Shown in pieces: positions 1 to 7,407 of a stretch of 64,000 bases of DNA. Position 1 is the first letter of the stretch. The number at the start of each line of letters is the position of its first letter. Origin of the DNA: Saprospirales bacterium (GTDB lineage: Bacteria; Bacteroidota; Bacteroidia; Chitinophagales; Saprospiraceae); contig PAAY01000089.1 in NCBI GenBank assembly GCA_002698985.1, positions 1 through 64,000 of the forward strand, written 5' to 3'. The translations under genes were made by a program, and so were the position numbers. Below the pieces are notes generated by a model that was not told the origin of the DNA, did no database searches, and was given only the letters and a program-made list of their open reading frames with translations.

Positions 1-105
1 CGGATACGGGTAATCCGGCGAAAAATTTAACGAAGTGCAGGATAAAATTGGCCGCTTGCAGCCAAGTAATGGGAATTTAAACAGGCTCTAAGACATCAAC
101 ACTTT

Positions 106-885
106 ATGATCAGTACCGCCAACTTCAACTACAAGGGTAAAAAGTACGGGGTCAATTTCGACCGGCCGCTCAACATCTCACTGCCCCTCAAGGCGGGAAT
201 CGAGACGGTGAACTGCTTTTATGCACCCCCCGTTCAAATCGAGCCGGTCAGAGCTGGAGATTTCATCGGATCAACACAAGCCGGAGGACCGGTCAACTTC
301 ATGAACGTAAGGCTCAACCCACACGGAAATGGCACCCATACCGAATGTGTTGGGCACATCAGCAAGGAGCCTTTCTTCATCGACGACTGCCTCGAGCGCT
401 TTCTTTTCTTCGCAAAACTGGTCAGCCTCTTTCCCACACGGCAAGCCAGTGGAGACAGAATTATCGAAGAAAAACAGCTGAAAGAATCTATGGCTGCCGA
501 TGAGGCCGAAGCGATCATCATCAGAACATTGCCCAATGATGAAAGCAAGCGCACCCGCCAATATTCCGGGACCAACCCACCCTACCTCGACCCCAAAGGG
601 GTGGAACATTTGGTCAGCTGCGGTGTTGAGCATTTGCTGGTGGATTTGCCCTCGGTTGACAGAGAAGAAGATGGGGGAAAACTGCTGTCGCACAAAGCCT
701 GGTGGAATTACCCGGCTGAAAACGCAGCGGAGATACGCCAAAATGCAAGCATAACCGAGCTGGTTTACGTACCAGACGACATTCCTGACGGGTACTACTT
801 GCTCAACCTCCAGATTTGCGCTATGAAGCTGGATGCTGTTCCCAGCAAACCTGTCATTTATCCGATATTGGAAATCGATGCTTAG
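106..885 (+). CDS. cyclase-family metal-dependent hydrolase (kynurenine formamidase-like)
   Basis: A 259-residue member of the cyclase family, metal-dependent amide or ester hydrolases that include kynurenine formamidase. The family metal site appears as H73, the GTH of residues 76-78, E80 (usually Asp) and H84. A second family signature, DLPSVDxxxDGGKLLSH at about residues 183-199, is also intact. No signal peptide is visible, so it is probably cytoplasmic. The ATG at 106 is the first in-frame start; no Shine-Dalgarno sequence precedes it, which is normal for Bacteroidota. There is no tryptophan-catabolism gene nearby, so the substrate is left open. The family assignment is firm, the reaction is not. 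Confidence 0.85.
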   Translation: MISTANFNYKGKKYGVNFDRPLNISLPLKAGIETVNCFYAPPVQIEPVRAGDFIGSTQAGGPVNFMNVRLNPHGNGTHTECVGHISKEPFFIDDCLERFLFFAKLVSLFPTRQASGDRIIEEKQLKESMAADEAEAIIIRTLPNDESKRTRQYSGTNPPYLDPKGVEHLVSCGVEHLLVDLPSVDREEDGGKLLSHKAWWNYPAENAAEIRQNASITELVYVPDDIPDGYYLLNLQICAMKLDAVPSKPVIYPILEIDA

Positions 886-913
886 CCTTAATTTCAGGCA
901 TCGTTTGTGAAGG

Positions 914-955
914 TGGTTGAGAGGGGATCAGAGGGGTTTAGAGAGGTTTAGAGGG
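914..955. repeat. short tandem repeat of a 10-base unit
   Basis: Four to five consecutive copies of a degenerate 10-base unit lie between the first two genes: GGTTGAGAGG, GGATCAGAGG, GGTTTAGAGA, GGTTTAGAGG and a partial GGTTGT. The complement of the unit (TTCTCAACC) occurs at about 971-979, so the array could fold back on itself. Two of the same units recur at 23433-23452, and GGATCAGAGG recurs near 16062. All three sites are intergenic. Confidence 0.7.
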
Positions 956-1070
956 GTTGTACTCGCCCGCTTCTCAACCAACGATACTCGCAGGCAACGC
1001 CAATCGAAAATGACATTTTGAAGTGAACTCTGCTACTCAATCCAAAAGGTGTTTAATGATGTAAAAACTC

Positions 1071-1763
1071 ATGGCTCCTTTCAGAAAAACATATCACTCA
1101 AAGGTTTACAGAGATTTCAGGGCCATTGACCCCAGACAGTGGCACAACATCGTGCGTTTTTTCGAGCAACACGAAGAAGACATCAAACTGCTCGAATTCG
1201 ACGAGTATTTTGAACTGCTGGTGGCCTACACCAATGCCCTTTTTGAGATTGGAGCCTATGAAAAGCACATCCTCATGGTGGATGCGGTAATTGAAACCGC
1301 CGTCGGCAACAACATCACTTTTTTTCAGGGAGAGGAATTGTTCAACGCTTCCCTGTTCCGCAAAGCCGCTTCCTGCTTCCACACTTTCAGGCTAAACAAG
1401 GCAGAGTACATTCTCAAAGAGTTACTCAAAATTGACCCTCACCACAAGGATGCAAAGCGCTTCCTGAAAAAGTGCCTCCGCAGCCAGCACCCCCCATTCA
1501 TCAGAAATGCAAGGGCCATTTCGGTACTTCTTTTTTTCATCGCTGCAGTCATCATCTGCGCAGAGTTGATCTGGACCCGGAACTTCCACCCGGAATGGCT
1601 CAACTTTTTTCACTCGCTGCGCAATGTGGTTTTTGGTTCTGGAATCCTGCTGCTGGTGGGCAGCACACTGTGGCACTATAGAAATGTAAGCCGCAAAGTG
1701 GAGAACCTGGTGCAGGAACTGAAAGCACGCAAACAGAAAATACATGGTCCCCGGCAAGCTTGA
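1071..1763 (+). CDS. membrane protein with TPR-like helical N-terminus, function unknown
   Basis: A 230-residue protein that I do not recognise as a named family. The first 135 residues are predicted helical and include a TPR-like stretch (ASCFHTFRLNKAEYILKELL, about residues 103-122, followed by a Pro-bearing turn KIDPHHKDA). Two hydrophobic segments follow, roughly residues 149-167 and 184-201, with a short loop between them and a basic cytoplasmic tail rich in Lys and Arg. This looks like a soluble protein-interaction domain anchored by a C-terminal helical hairpin. The NUDIX gene starts 52 bases downstream on the same strand, so the two may be cotranscribed. Confidence 0.7.
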   Translation: MAPFRKTYHSKVYRDFRAIDPRQWHNIVRFFEQHEEDIKLLEFDEYFELLVAYTNALFEIGAYEKHILMVDAVIETAVGNNITFFQGEELFNASLFRKAASCFHTFRLNKAEYILKELLKIDPHHKDAKRFLKKCLRSQHPPFIRNARAISVLLFFIAAVIICAELIWTRNFHPEWLNFFHSLRNVVFGSGILLLVGSTLWHYRNVSRKVENLVQELKARKQKIHGPRQA

Positions 1764-1815
1764 CCTTGGATTTCCAACCGGTTTGCCCACCTTTGCCCTT
1801 CGTCAAAACCCGTTT

Positions 1816-2373
1816 ATGAAAAAGAAAATACAACCCTGGCCAGTAATCGAAACCGAAAAACTGGGCCACCTGAAGCTTTTCGATTGTGAAGTACAGAAGG
1901 TGCGCAACCCTTACTCCGGCGCCTTGCTCGACATCACCCTCCTCACAGGCAACGACAGCGTCAACGTCGTGGCGGTCAATTCCGACGACAAAGCCATCCT
2001 CATCAACCAATACCGTTTTGGCATCGGGGCCTACATTGCCGAATTGCCGGGGGGCATGGTTGACGATGGGGAAGACCACCTGCAGGCAGCAAAAAGAGAA
2101 CTCATGGAAGAAACCGGCTATGAGGCCACCGAATGGCACTACCTGGGCTGTGTAGCTTCCAATCCCGTTTTTATGGATTCCTATGTACACCACTACCTGG
2201 CGCTGAATGCCACGCCCACCGGCCAGCAAAACCTGGAGCCGGCCGAAGACATCGAATTGCTCGAAATCCCCGTTGATGAACTCAAGGAAATGCTAAGCCG
2301 GGGCAAGTTTCTTCATCCGCATACTGTAAGCGGTGTACTGCGCTCCCTGATTCAACTGAACCGCCTCACCTGA
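1816..2373 (+). CDS. NUDIX hydrolase, ADP-ribose pyrophosphatase-like
   Basis: A 185-residue NUDIX hydrolase. The Nudix box GX5EX7REUXEEXGU is complete (GMVDDGE, then seven residues, then RELMEETGY), giving the Mg-binding glutamates. The preceding strand with IAELPGG and the context around it resemble the ADP-ribose/nucleoside-diphosphate-sugar pyrophosphatase subgroup, which removes toxic or signalling nucleotide sugars in the cytoplasm. I chose the ATG at 1816 rather than an earlier in-frame start at 1744, because 1744 lies inside the preceding gene and would add an atypical 24-residue extension. The exact substrate cannot be read from the sequence. Confidence 0.9.
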   Translation: MKKKIQPWPVIETEKLGHLKLFDCEVQKVRNPYSGALLDITLLTGNDSVNVVAVNSDDKAILINQYRFGIGAYIAELPGGMVDDGEDHLQAAKRELMEETGYEATEWHYLGCVASNPVFMDSYVHHYLALNATPTGQQNLEPAEDIELLEIPVDELKEMLSRGKFLHPHTVSGVLRSLIQLNRLT

Positions 2374-2464
2374 ACGACCTCCGAACCAACCATTTCAGGG
2401 TAACAGAACTCCTTTCCTGGGTATTACAATTCAGATAGCCAGGATTACCCTTCATTGGTTGAAC

Positions 2465-2495
2465 TTGACTTCCTGCGTGATTGACCTTATCTTAG
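2465..2495 (+). promoter_or_regulatory. candidate Bacteroidota promoter for the LytTR regulator gene
   Basis: TTG at 2465-2467, 20 bases, then TATCTTAG at 2488-2495. This differs from the -7 consensus TAnnTTTG at one position. Transcription would start about 90 bases before the start codon of the regulator. Confidence 0.4.
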
Positions 2496-2591
2496 AGCCT
2501 CATCATTCAGCTTCATCCTGGACTATTGCACAAAACCATTTGTTAGCACTGTATTCACCTGATTTTTACCCACTACAAAACCCCAAGTGCA

Positions 2592-3332
2592 ATGATTAAG
2601 GCCATGATTCTTGACCAAACCCAGGATGCTATCATCCTAAAAGGCGAGCTTGAGAAATTTTGCGAAGGACAGGTAGAAGTTGTCGCTTCGTACGATTCTT
2701 TTGAGGATGCCATCCCTGAAATCCTTTCCAATCCACCAGACCTGCTGTTTACCGAGGTTTTTCTGGGTGACGGAAACGCCTTTGATTACCTGGAAAAATT
2801 GCAGATGCTCAACATGGAAGTCATTTTCATGTGCTCTGCCTGCACCAACATGGTGCGCTCGTTCAAGTTTGAACCGGTGGATTTCCTGCTCAAACCCATC
2901 GACAGCCTTTACCTCAAAAGGGCCATTGAACGCTGTGCTCGCCGCCTGACCAACAAGCACAATCACAACCACACCGATTTTGACTTTCCGCTGAAAGACC
3001 ACAAGGTGGTTCTCAGAACGGAAGAGGGACTTTCACTGATCTCTATCCAAAACATCATCCGCATTGAAGCTGACAGGGGCTATTCCATTTTTTACCTGGA
3101 AAACGGAGAACGGATCATCGTTTCACAATCGCTGAAGCTGTGGGATTCAATGTTGAACAAATACGGTTTCTTCCGTGTGCATGAATCGCACATCGTCAAC
3201 TTGGCTTTTGTAAAGAAGTTCCTCAAAAAGGACGGAGGGATCATCACCCTGAAAAACGGAGACGAAATTTATGTTGCCCGAAGGAGAAAAGAAGACCTCT
3301 TGCAAAGGCTGATCGAGTTGAGCATCGAGTAA
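2592..3332 (+). CDS. LytTR-family response regulator with Glu at the phosphoacceptor position
   Basis: A 246-residue regulator with a receiver-like domain (residues 1-115) and a C-terminal LytTR DNA-binding domain (about 135-240, with the family motifs [13 protein letters not shown] and [12 protein letters not shown]). In the receiver the strand that normally ends in the phosphorylated Asp reads [11 protein letters not shown], so Glu55 stands where the Asp is expected. The acidic pocket near the N-terminus is reduced to Asp8, and the usual switch Thr is absent from FMCSACT. The conserved Lys (LLKPID) remains. No histidine kinase gene is adjacent. A Glu can mimic phospho-Asp, so I infer a constitutively active or differently gated regulator. 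Confidence 0.88.
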   Translation: MIKAMILDQTQDAIILKGELEKFCEGQVEVVASYDSFEDAIPEILSNPPDLLFTEVFLGDGNAFDYLEKLQMLNMEVIFMCSACTNMVRSFKFEPVDFLLKPIDSLYLKRAIERCARRLTNKHNHNHTDFDFPLKDHKVVLRTEEGLSLISIQNIIRIEADRGYSIFYLENGERIIVSQSLKLWDSMLNKYGFFRVHESHIVNLAFVKKFLKKDGGIITLKNGDEIYVARRRKEDLLQRLIELSIE

Positions 3333-3380
3333 GCGCCAATTTGAAAAAGAATTAAGGACACAACATATCCAGTTCGAAAG

Positions 3381-3410
3381 TTGCCCGACAACATGGCTTA
3401 GATATCTTTG
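3381..3410 (+). promoter_or_regulatory. Bacteroidota promoter of rnhB
   Basis: TTG at 3381-3383, 19 bases, then TATCTTTG at 3403-3410: a full match to the Bacteroidota -33/-7 consensus. The start site is expected near 3417, only about 16 bases before the rnhB ATG. Confidence 0.75.
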
Positions 3411-3432
3411 CCCGTCGGGCAATTTTATTTTT
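3408..3432 (+). terminator. terminator-like hairpin of the LytTR gene, overlapping the rnhB promoter
   Basis: The palindrome TTGCCCGTCGGGCAA (3408-3422) gives a six-pair stem with a GTC loop and is followed by TTTTATTTTT up to the rnhB start codon. It begins inside the rnhB -7 element, so upstream termination and rnhB initiation share the same DNA. Confidence 0.5.
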
Positions 3433-4056
3433 ATGCTGGAGCCATTCTTACATGCGAACACCATTGAAGCAGGCCTGGACGAAGCCGGGCGGGGTTGTCT
3501 GGCGGGTCCGGTCTTCGCCGCAGCGGTCATTCTGGACCCTGGCTTTTCGCATCCACTCCTGAATGATTCGAAACAGCTAAGCGAAAATGCCCGTGATGAA
3601 CTCCGGGAGATCATAGAAGCGGAAGCACTGGCATGGGCTGTGGCACAAGTGCCTCCTGCTGAAATCGATGAGATCAACATACTGTGGGCCTCGGTTCTGG
3701 CCATGCACCGGGCTGTTGACAAGCTCAGCATCAAACCCGAGTTGCTGCTGGTTGACGGCAACCGTTTCAAGCCCTACCTGGGCATCCCTCACACCTGCAT
3801 CGTAAAAGGTGACGGAAAACTGGCCCCCATAGCAGCGGCATCCATTCTGGCCAAGACCCACCGTGACGCCTACATGAAAAAGCTTTCGGAAGAACATCCG
3901 GAATACGGATGGGAACGCAACAAAGGCTACCCCACCCCGGAACACAGAAGTGCCATCATTCAGTACGGACAAACCATCCACCACCGGAAATCTTTCAGGC
4001 TATTGCCGGAAGCAACGCAAGGGAATCTTTTCGAAGACCTGGAGGATCAGCTCTGA
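3433..4056 (+). CDS. rnhB: ribonuclease HII
   Basis: RNase HII removes ribonucleotides embedded in DNA and RNA primers in RNA-DNA hybrids. The 207 residues match the usual bacterial length. The catalytic carboxylates are visible: D16 and E17 in GLDEAGRG, D108 in LLLVDGN and D145 in KTHRDAYM. The conserved KGD and AAASILAK segments are present. The ATG at 3433 follows a near-perfect promoter by about 22 bases, so the leader is very short. The 3' end overlaps the stop of the convergent cupin gene by 10 bases. Confidence 0.96.
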   Translation: MLEPFLHANTIEAGLDEAGRGCLAGPVFAAAVILDPGFSHPLLNDSKQLSENARDELREIIEAEALAWAVAQVPPAEIDEINILWASVLAMHRAVDKLSIKPELLLVDGNRFKPYLGIPHTCIVKGDGKLAPIAAASILAKTHRDAYMKKLSEEHPEYGWERNKGYPTPEHRSAIIQYGQTIHHRKSFRLLPEATQGNLFEDLEDQL

Positions 4057-4544
4057 CGGCCAAAATCATCCTGCACCCTGACGATGTCGTCTTCGTTGGA
4101 GGGATTGAGCGGATCGGTGTGTTGCCAGATCTCAGCCAGCACCCCCCAGTTGTCCAGGCCCACCAGCCGGTGCCGCTCGCCTTTTTCCATCTTTACAATA
4201 TCTCCTTCGGCAACTTCGAGCATGGGCCTTTCAGTATCATCGGGGCTTTTCACCACACCTACCGGGCCTTGCAAAACCCGCCAGATTTCGGAGCGCCGGT
4301 GGTGGTATTGCCAGCTGAGCCGCTTGCCGGGTTTTACGAGGAGAATCTTCGGACTCAGTTTTCCGAAGCCAGAAAAGTCGGCTGGCGAAAGGGTTGGAAA
4401 GTAGGCCTCGATGAAACGGGAAGCCTGGGATTCATCGATTACGAAAAAGCCGCCCCAGGGCCTTTCCTCATCGGAGCTGACTACATTGAAGCCCTGCGCT
4501 GTGAGCTGTTCCCGTGTATGGTTAAAAAGCTGTTGTTCTGTCAT
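4047..4544 (-). CDS. cupin protein related to mannose-6-phosphate isomerase type II C-terminus
   Basis: A 165-residue single-domain cupin. RPWGGFFVI near residue 28 and the pattern [23 protein letters not shown] with later GERHRL are those of the phosphomannose isomerase type II C-terminal domain; the histidines and Glu form the expected metal site. Without the nucleotidyltransferase half found in the bifunctional enzyme, it may be a sugar-phosphate isomerase or a binding protein. It has no sugar genes nearby. Its last codons overlap those of rnhB on the opposite strand, so the two transcripts are complementary at their 3' ends. Confidence 0.8.
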   Translation of the reverse strand: MTEQQLFNHTREQLTAQGFNVVSSDEERPWGGFFVIDESQASRFIEAYFPTLSPADFSGFGKLSPKILLVKPGKRLSWQYHHRRSEIWRVLQGPVGVVKSPDDTERPMLEVAEGDIVKMEKGERHRLVGLDNWGVLAEIWQHTDPLNPSNEDDIVRVQDDFGRQS

Positions 4545-4741
4545 TGCTGAAAACTGGTTTGATCTGCGGGGTTATTCGACGCCGGCAAAGTTCGCAAAAG
4601 AAAGATCGATTTTCCGGCCCTCGGCCAAAAGGCATTTCAAAGCAACCTGTCTCTCAACGTCTCTGCCATCGCCATTCGTCGCATTAAAAGTGATATCCCG
4701 TCAAAGGTTTCCCGTTCCTGAAAAAAAGAAACCGGCTTTTT

Positions 4742-4749
4742 TACATTTG
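4742..4749 (+). promoter_or_regulatory. -7 element upstream of the symporter gene
   Basis: TACATTTG at 4742-4749 matches TAnnTTTG and lies 37 bases before the symporter start. I see no convincing -33 TTG at the right distance. Confidence 0.45.
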
Positions 4750-4786
4750 CCTGCCTTGCAAAAACAGCACCTCACACAATGAACTG

Positions 4787-6175
4787 ATGCTACTGGCTTT
4801 CATTGCACTCTATGTTTTACTGACCATTGCCATAGGATTCGTGGCTTCCAGGAATGTGAAGAACACGAGTGATTTTGTGGTGGCCGGCAGAAAAATGCCT
4901 TTGGCAGTAGCAGCCTCTGCCATGTTTGCCACCTGGTTTGGTTCGGAAACGCTGATGGGAGCCCCCTCCGTTTTTGTGGAGGGCGGGGTGCTGGCCATCA
5001 TTGAAGATCCGTTTGGTGCGGCCATGTGCCTCATACTGGTTGGTGCCCTGGTAGCCCGGCCGCTGTACAGGCTCAACATCCTTACCTTCAATGACTTTTA
5101 CCGCATCCGCTTTGGCCGCAAGGCCGAAATAGTGTCAGCGGTGTTCATGATTCCATCCTACCTGGGCTGGATTGCCGGACAGATGGTGGCCATGGCCGTC
5201 ATCATCAACGTACTCACAGGCATCTCCCTGTTTTGGGGAGTGGCTGCCTGCACCGTTGTGGTGGTGATTTACACCTATGTCGGTGGCATGTGGGCTGTGT
5301 CCATCACCGATTTCGTCCAAACCATTATGATCATCGTTGGGATATTGGCGCTGGCCTGGGAGGTAAACCATCAGGCAGGTGGCCCGGCTGCCGTTTTCGC
5401 TTCGCAACCAGATGGTTTCTTTCGCTTTGTTCCGGAATGGAACCTCGACCACATCGTCCACTATTTTGCTGCCTGGATCACCATTGGGCTGGGGTCCATA
5501 CCTGGCCAGGACGTTTTTCAGCGGGTGATGTCGGCCAAAGATGAGAAAACCGCTGTCCGGTCGGGTTATGTAAGCGGCCTGATGTACCTGACCATCGGAC
5601 TGCTGCCCCTTTACATCGGCCTCTGCGCCAAATACTTGCATCCCGAACTTTTGGATGGCGACAACCAGGCACTGCTGCCGGCCATGACCCTCAAATACAG
5701 CGGCCTCGGCATTCAGGTGCTTTTTTTTGGGGCTTTGCTCTCAGCCATTCTGAGCACCACCTCCGGAGCCATCCTGGCACCAGCCACCGTTCTGGGAGAA
5801 AACCTGGTAAAACCAATGTTCCATAACCTGAGCGACAGGCATCTGCTGCTGGTCATGCGCCTTGGAGTAATTCTGATAGCTGCTGCATCCATGTGGATGG
5901 CGCTTTCGGGCAGCAGCATTTTTGAATTGGTAGCCCAATCTTCTGCCCTCAGCCTGGTGTCGCTGTTCGTACCACTGATGGCAGGCCTGTACTGGCCCCG
6001 TGCAAACGGTGCCGGTGCACTGGCAGCAATGGTGGTGGGCATGGGCACCTGGATCGTCTGTGAGTTTTTCCTCGAAACACATTGGCCCAGCCTCGTTTAC
6101 GGTCTTTTCTTCAGTGTCTTCGCAATGGTCCTGCTCAGCCTGCTCACCGGAAAAAGTCATTCAGGAAGCCGATAG
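4787..6175 (+). CDS. sodium:solute symporter (SSS family)
   Basis: A 462-residue inner-membrane protein with about 12 to 13 hydrophobic helices. The N-terminal stretch with TIAIGFVASRNVKNTSDF, VAGRKMP and the ATWFGSETLMGAP motif is typical of sodium:solute symporters, which use the sodium gradient to import sugars, amino acids, proline, pantothenate or related solutes. The SSS signature region (GLGSIPGQDVFQRVMSAKDEKTA) is present around residues 230-255. The substrate cannot be assigned. The gene stands alone, with a promoter-like element just upstream and the S24 regulator gene 134 bases downstream on the same strand. Confidence 0.9.
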   Translation: MLLAFIALYVLLTIAIGFVASRNVKNTSDFVVAGRKMPLAVAASAMFATWFGSETLMGAPSVFVEGGVLAIIEDPFGAAMCLILVGALVARPLYRLNILTFNDFYRIRFGRKAEIVSAVFMIPSYLGWIAGQMVAMAVIINVLTGISLFWGVAACTVVVVIYTYVGGMWAVSITDFVQTIMIIVGILALAWEVNHQAGGPAAVFASQPDGFFRFVPEWNLDHIVHYFAAWITIGLGSIPGQDVFQRVMSAKDEKTAVRSGYVSGLMYLTIGLLPLYIGLCAKYLHPELLDGDNQALLPAMTLKYSGLGIQVLFFGALLSAILSTTSGAILAPATVLGENLVKPMFHNLSDRHLLLVMRLGVILIAAASMWMALSGSSIFELVAQSSALSLVSLFVPLMAGLYWPRANGAGALAAMVVGMGTWIVCEFFLETHWPSLVYGLFFSVFAMVLLSLLTGKSHSGSR

Positions 6176-6211
6176 TGCCAGAGCCGACCTGCACCAGCTT
6201 TTTATCAACAA

Positions 6212-6245
6212 TTTGAGAAGAAGCCAACGAGCTGCACTATATTTG
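6212..6245 (+). promoter_or_regulatory. Bacteroidota promoter of the S24 regulator gene
   Basis: TTTG at 6212-6215, 22 bases, then TATATTTG at 6238-6245, an exact -7 match. The start site is expected near 6252, about 58 bases before the ATG. Confidence 0.65.
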
Positions 6246-6309
6246 TCACCGATTCATTGACACCTTTTCCAGGCCGGCACCTTTGAACTTCCACAATTTC
6301 CAACGAACC

Positions 6310-7146
6310 ATGAATTCCATTGTATCCCAGCGATTTATCCAATGTCACGACAAGATCCGGGAACTCGGCAAGGTGAAGTCGAGCCGGCAGTTCGCCCTTT
6401 CTCTGGATTACCTTCCGCAAAGCCTGAGTGAGATACTCAAGGGCAGGAGAGATGTCACCATCGAGTTGATAAGAAAAGCCGTGGACAAGTACGGGATCAA
6501 TCCCATTTTCCTGTTCACGGGGGAGGGTCCCATGTTTCTGACGGAAGAAGGTAGCGGAGGTATCCGGCTGCTGACGGTTGTTACAGACAATACCGGAGAA
6601 GAAAAGATCCTGCATGTACCGGTGCCGGCACAGGCCGGCTATGCCAGCGAACAACTGGACCCCGCTTTTTACGAAGAGCTGCCTGCCTATACCCTGCCCG
6701 ATTACAAATACCGCGTCGGCACCCACCGCTCTTTTGATGTGGCTGGCGACAGCATGGAACCAACACTGTTTGAGGGGGACAAGGTGGTGTGCAGTTTTGT
6801 GGAACGGGAGCATTGGGCCAGCAACGTCAAAGACAACTACGTCTATGTCATTGTGACGAAAGGAGATGTGCTGGTGAAGCGGGTGTTCAATAAGATCAAT
6901 GAATCAAGAACCCTGGAGCTCCATTCCGACAACAATTTTTACGAACCCTACGAAGTGCCCGTACACAGCATCAAGGAAATCTGGTATGTGCGTGCCAAAA
7001 TCAGTCCTTTCCTCCCCTCCCCGTCCAACATCGAGAATTTTGTAAGAGAAGAAGTGCGGGAGTTGAAGCAAATCATCCAGCAACAATCGAGGTTGATCAA
7101 CAACCTTTATCAGACCATCGATAAAATGATCGGGCAGAAAACATAA
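6310..7146 (+). CDS. LexA/CI-like transcriptional regulator with S24 self-cleavage domain
   Basis: A 278-residue regulator. Residues 1-70 form a helix-turn-helix domain of the XRE type (SSRQFALSLDYLPQSLSEILKGRR). A linker follows with a candidate Ala109-Gly110 cleavage site (PVPAQAGYA). The S24 peptidase domain has the catalytic Ser148 in VAGDSMEPTL and Lys190 in KGDVLVKRV. The last 40 residues (NFVREEVRELKQIIQQQSRL) look like a coiled coil. By analogy with LexA and phage CI repressors it probably cleaves itself when stressed or bound by a coprotease. I chose the ATG at 6310 over an upstream TTG at 6283. No prophage genes surround it, so a host role is likelier. Confidence 0.9.
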   Translation: MNSIVSQRFIQCHDKIRELGKVKSSRQFALSLDYLPQSLSEILKGRRDVTIELIRKAVDKYGINPIFLFTGEGPMFLTEEGSGGIRLLTVVTDNTGEEKILHVPVPAQAGYASEQLDPAFYEELPAYTLPDYKYRVGTHRSFDVAGDSMEPTLFEGDKVVCSFVEREHWASNVKDNYVYVIVTKGDVLVKRVFNKINESRTLELHSDNNFYEPYEVPVHSIKEIWYVRAKISPFLPSPSNIENFVREEVRELKQIIQQQSRLINNLYQTIDKMIGQKT

Positions 7147-7185
7147 GGCGTATCATTCCGCCTCTTTTCAACAAAAGCATGTGCC

Positions 7186-7407
7186 ATGGCCAGGACAAAA
7201 AAGATCAACGCAACCATCGTATGGAATGACCTCGAAGGTGGGTTCTGGGGAATCATCGATGAAAATGGAAATGAGTGGCTTCCGGTCAACTTGCCCGAGC
7301 AACTGAAATCCAACGGCAAAAAAGCCCGGCTGATGATCCGTGAAAGTGAAGAAGGATCGATGTTCATGTGGGGGACCCCCGTCAAGGTGCTCGCCTTTGA
7401 AACCTAA
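7186..7407 (+). CDS. small conserved-looking protein, function unknown
   Basis: A 73-residue protein starting MARTKKINATIVWND. It alternates hydrophobic and polar residues in a way that suggests a small beta-sheet fold, and it has a characteristic C-terminal MWGTPVKVLAF motif and a central WLPVNLPEQLK. I recall similar short proteins or domains in Bacteroidota with no known function. The gene begins 39 bases after the S24 regulator and may be cotranscribed with it. Its stop codon overlaps that of the antiporter gene on the other strand by four bases in total. Confidence 0.7.
   Translation: MARTKKINATIVWNDLEGGFWGIIDENGNEWLPVNLPEQLKSNGKKARLMIRESEEGSMFMWGTPVKVLAFET

Noticed and set aside
6310-7146. 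The S24 regulator as a prophage repressor
   Set aside because: No integrase, structural or lysis genes are near it, and it has a typical host promoter.
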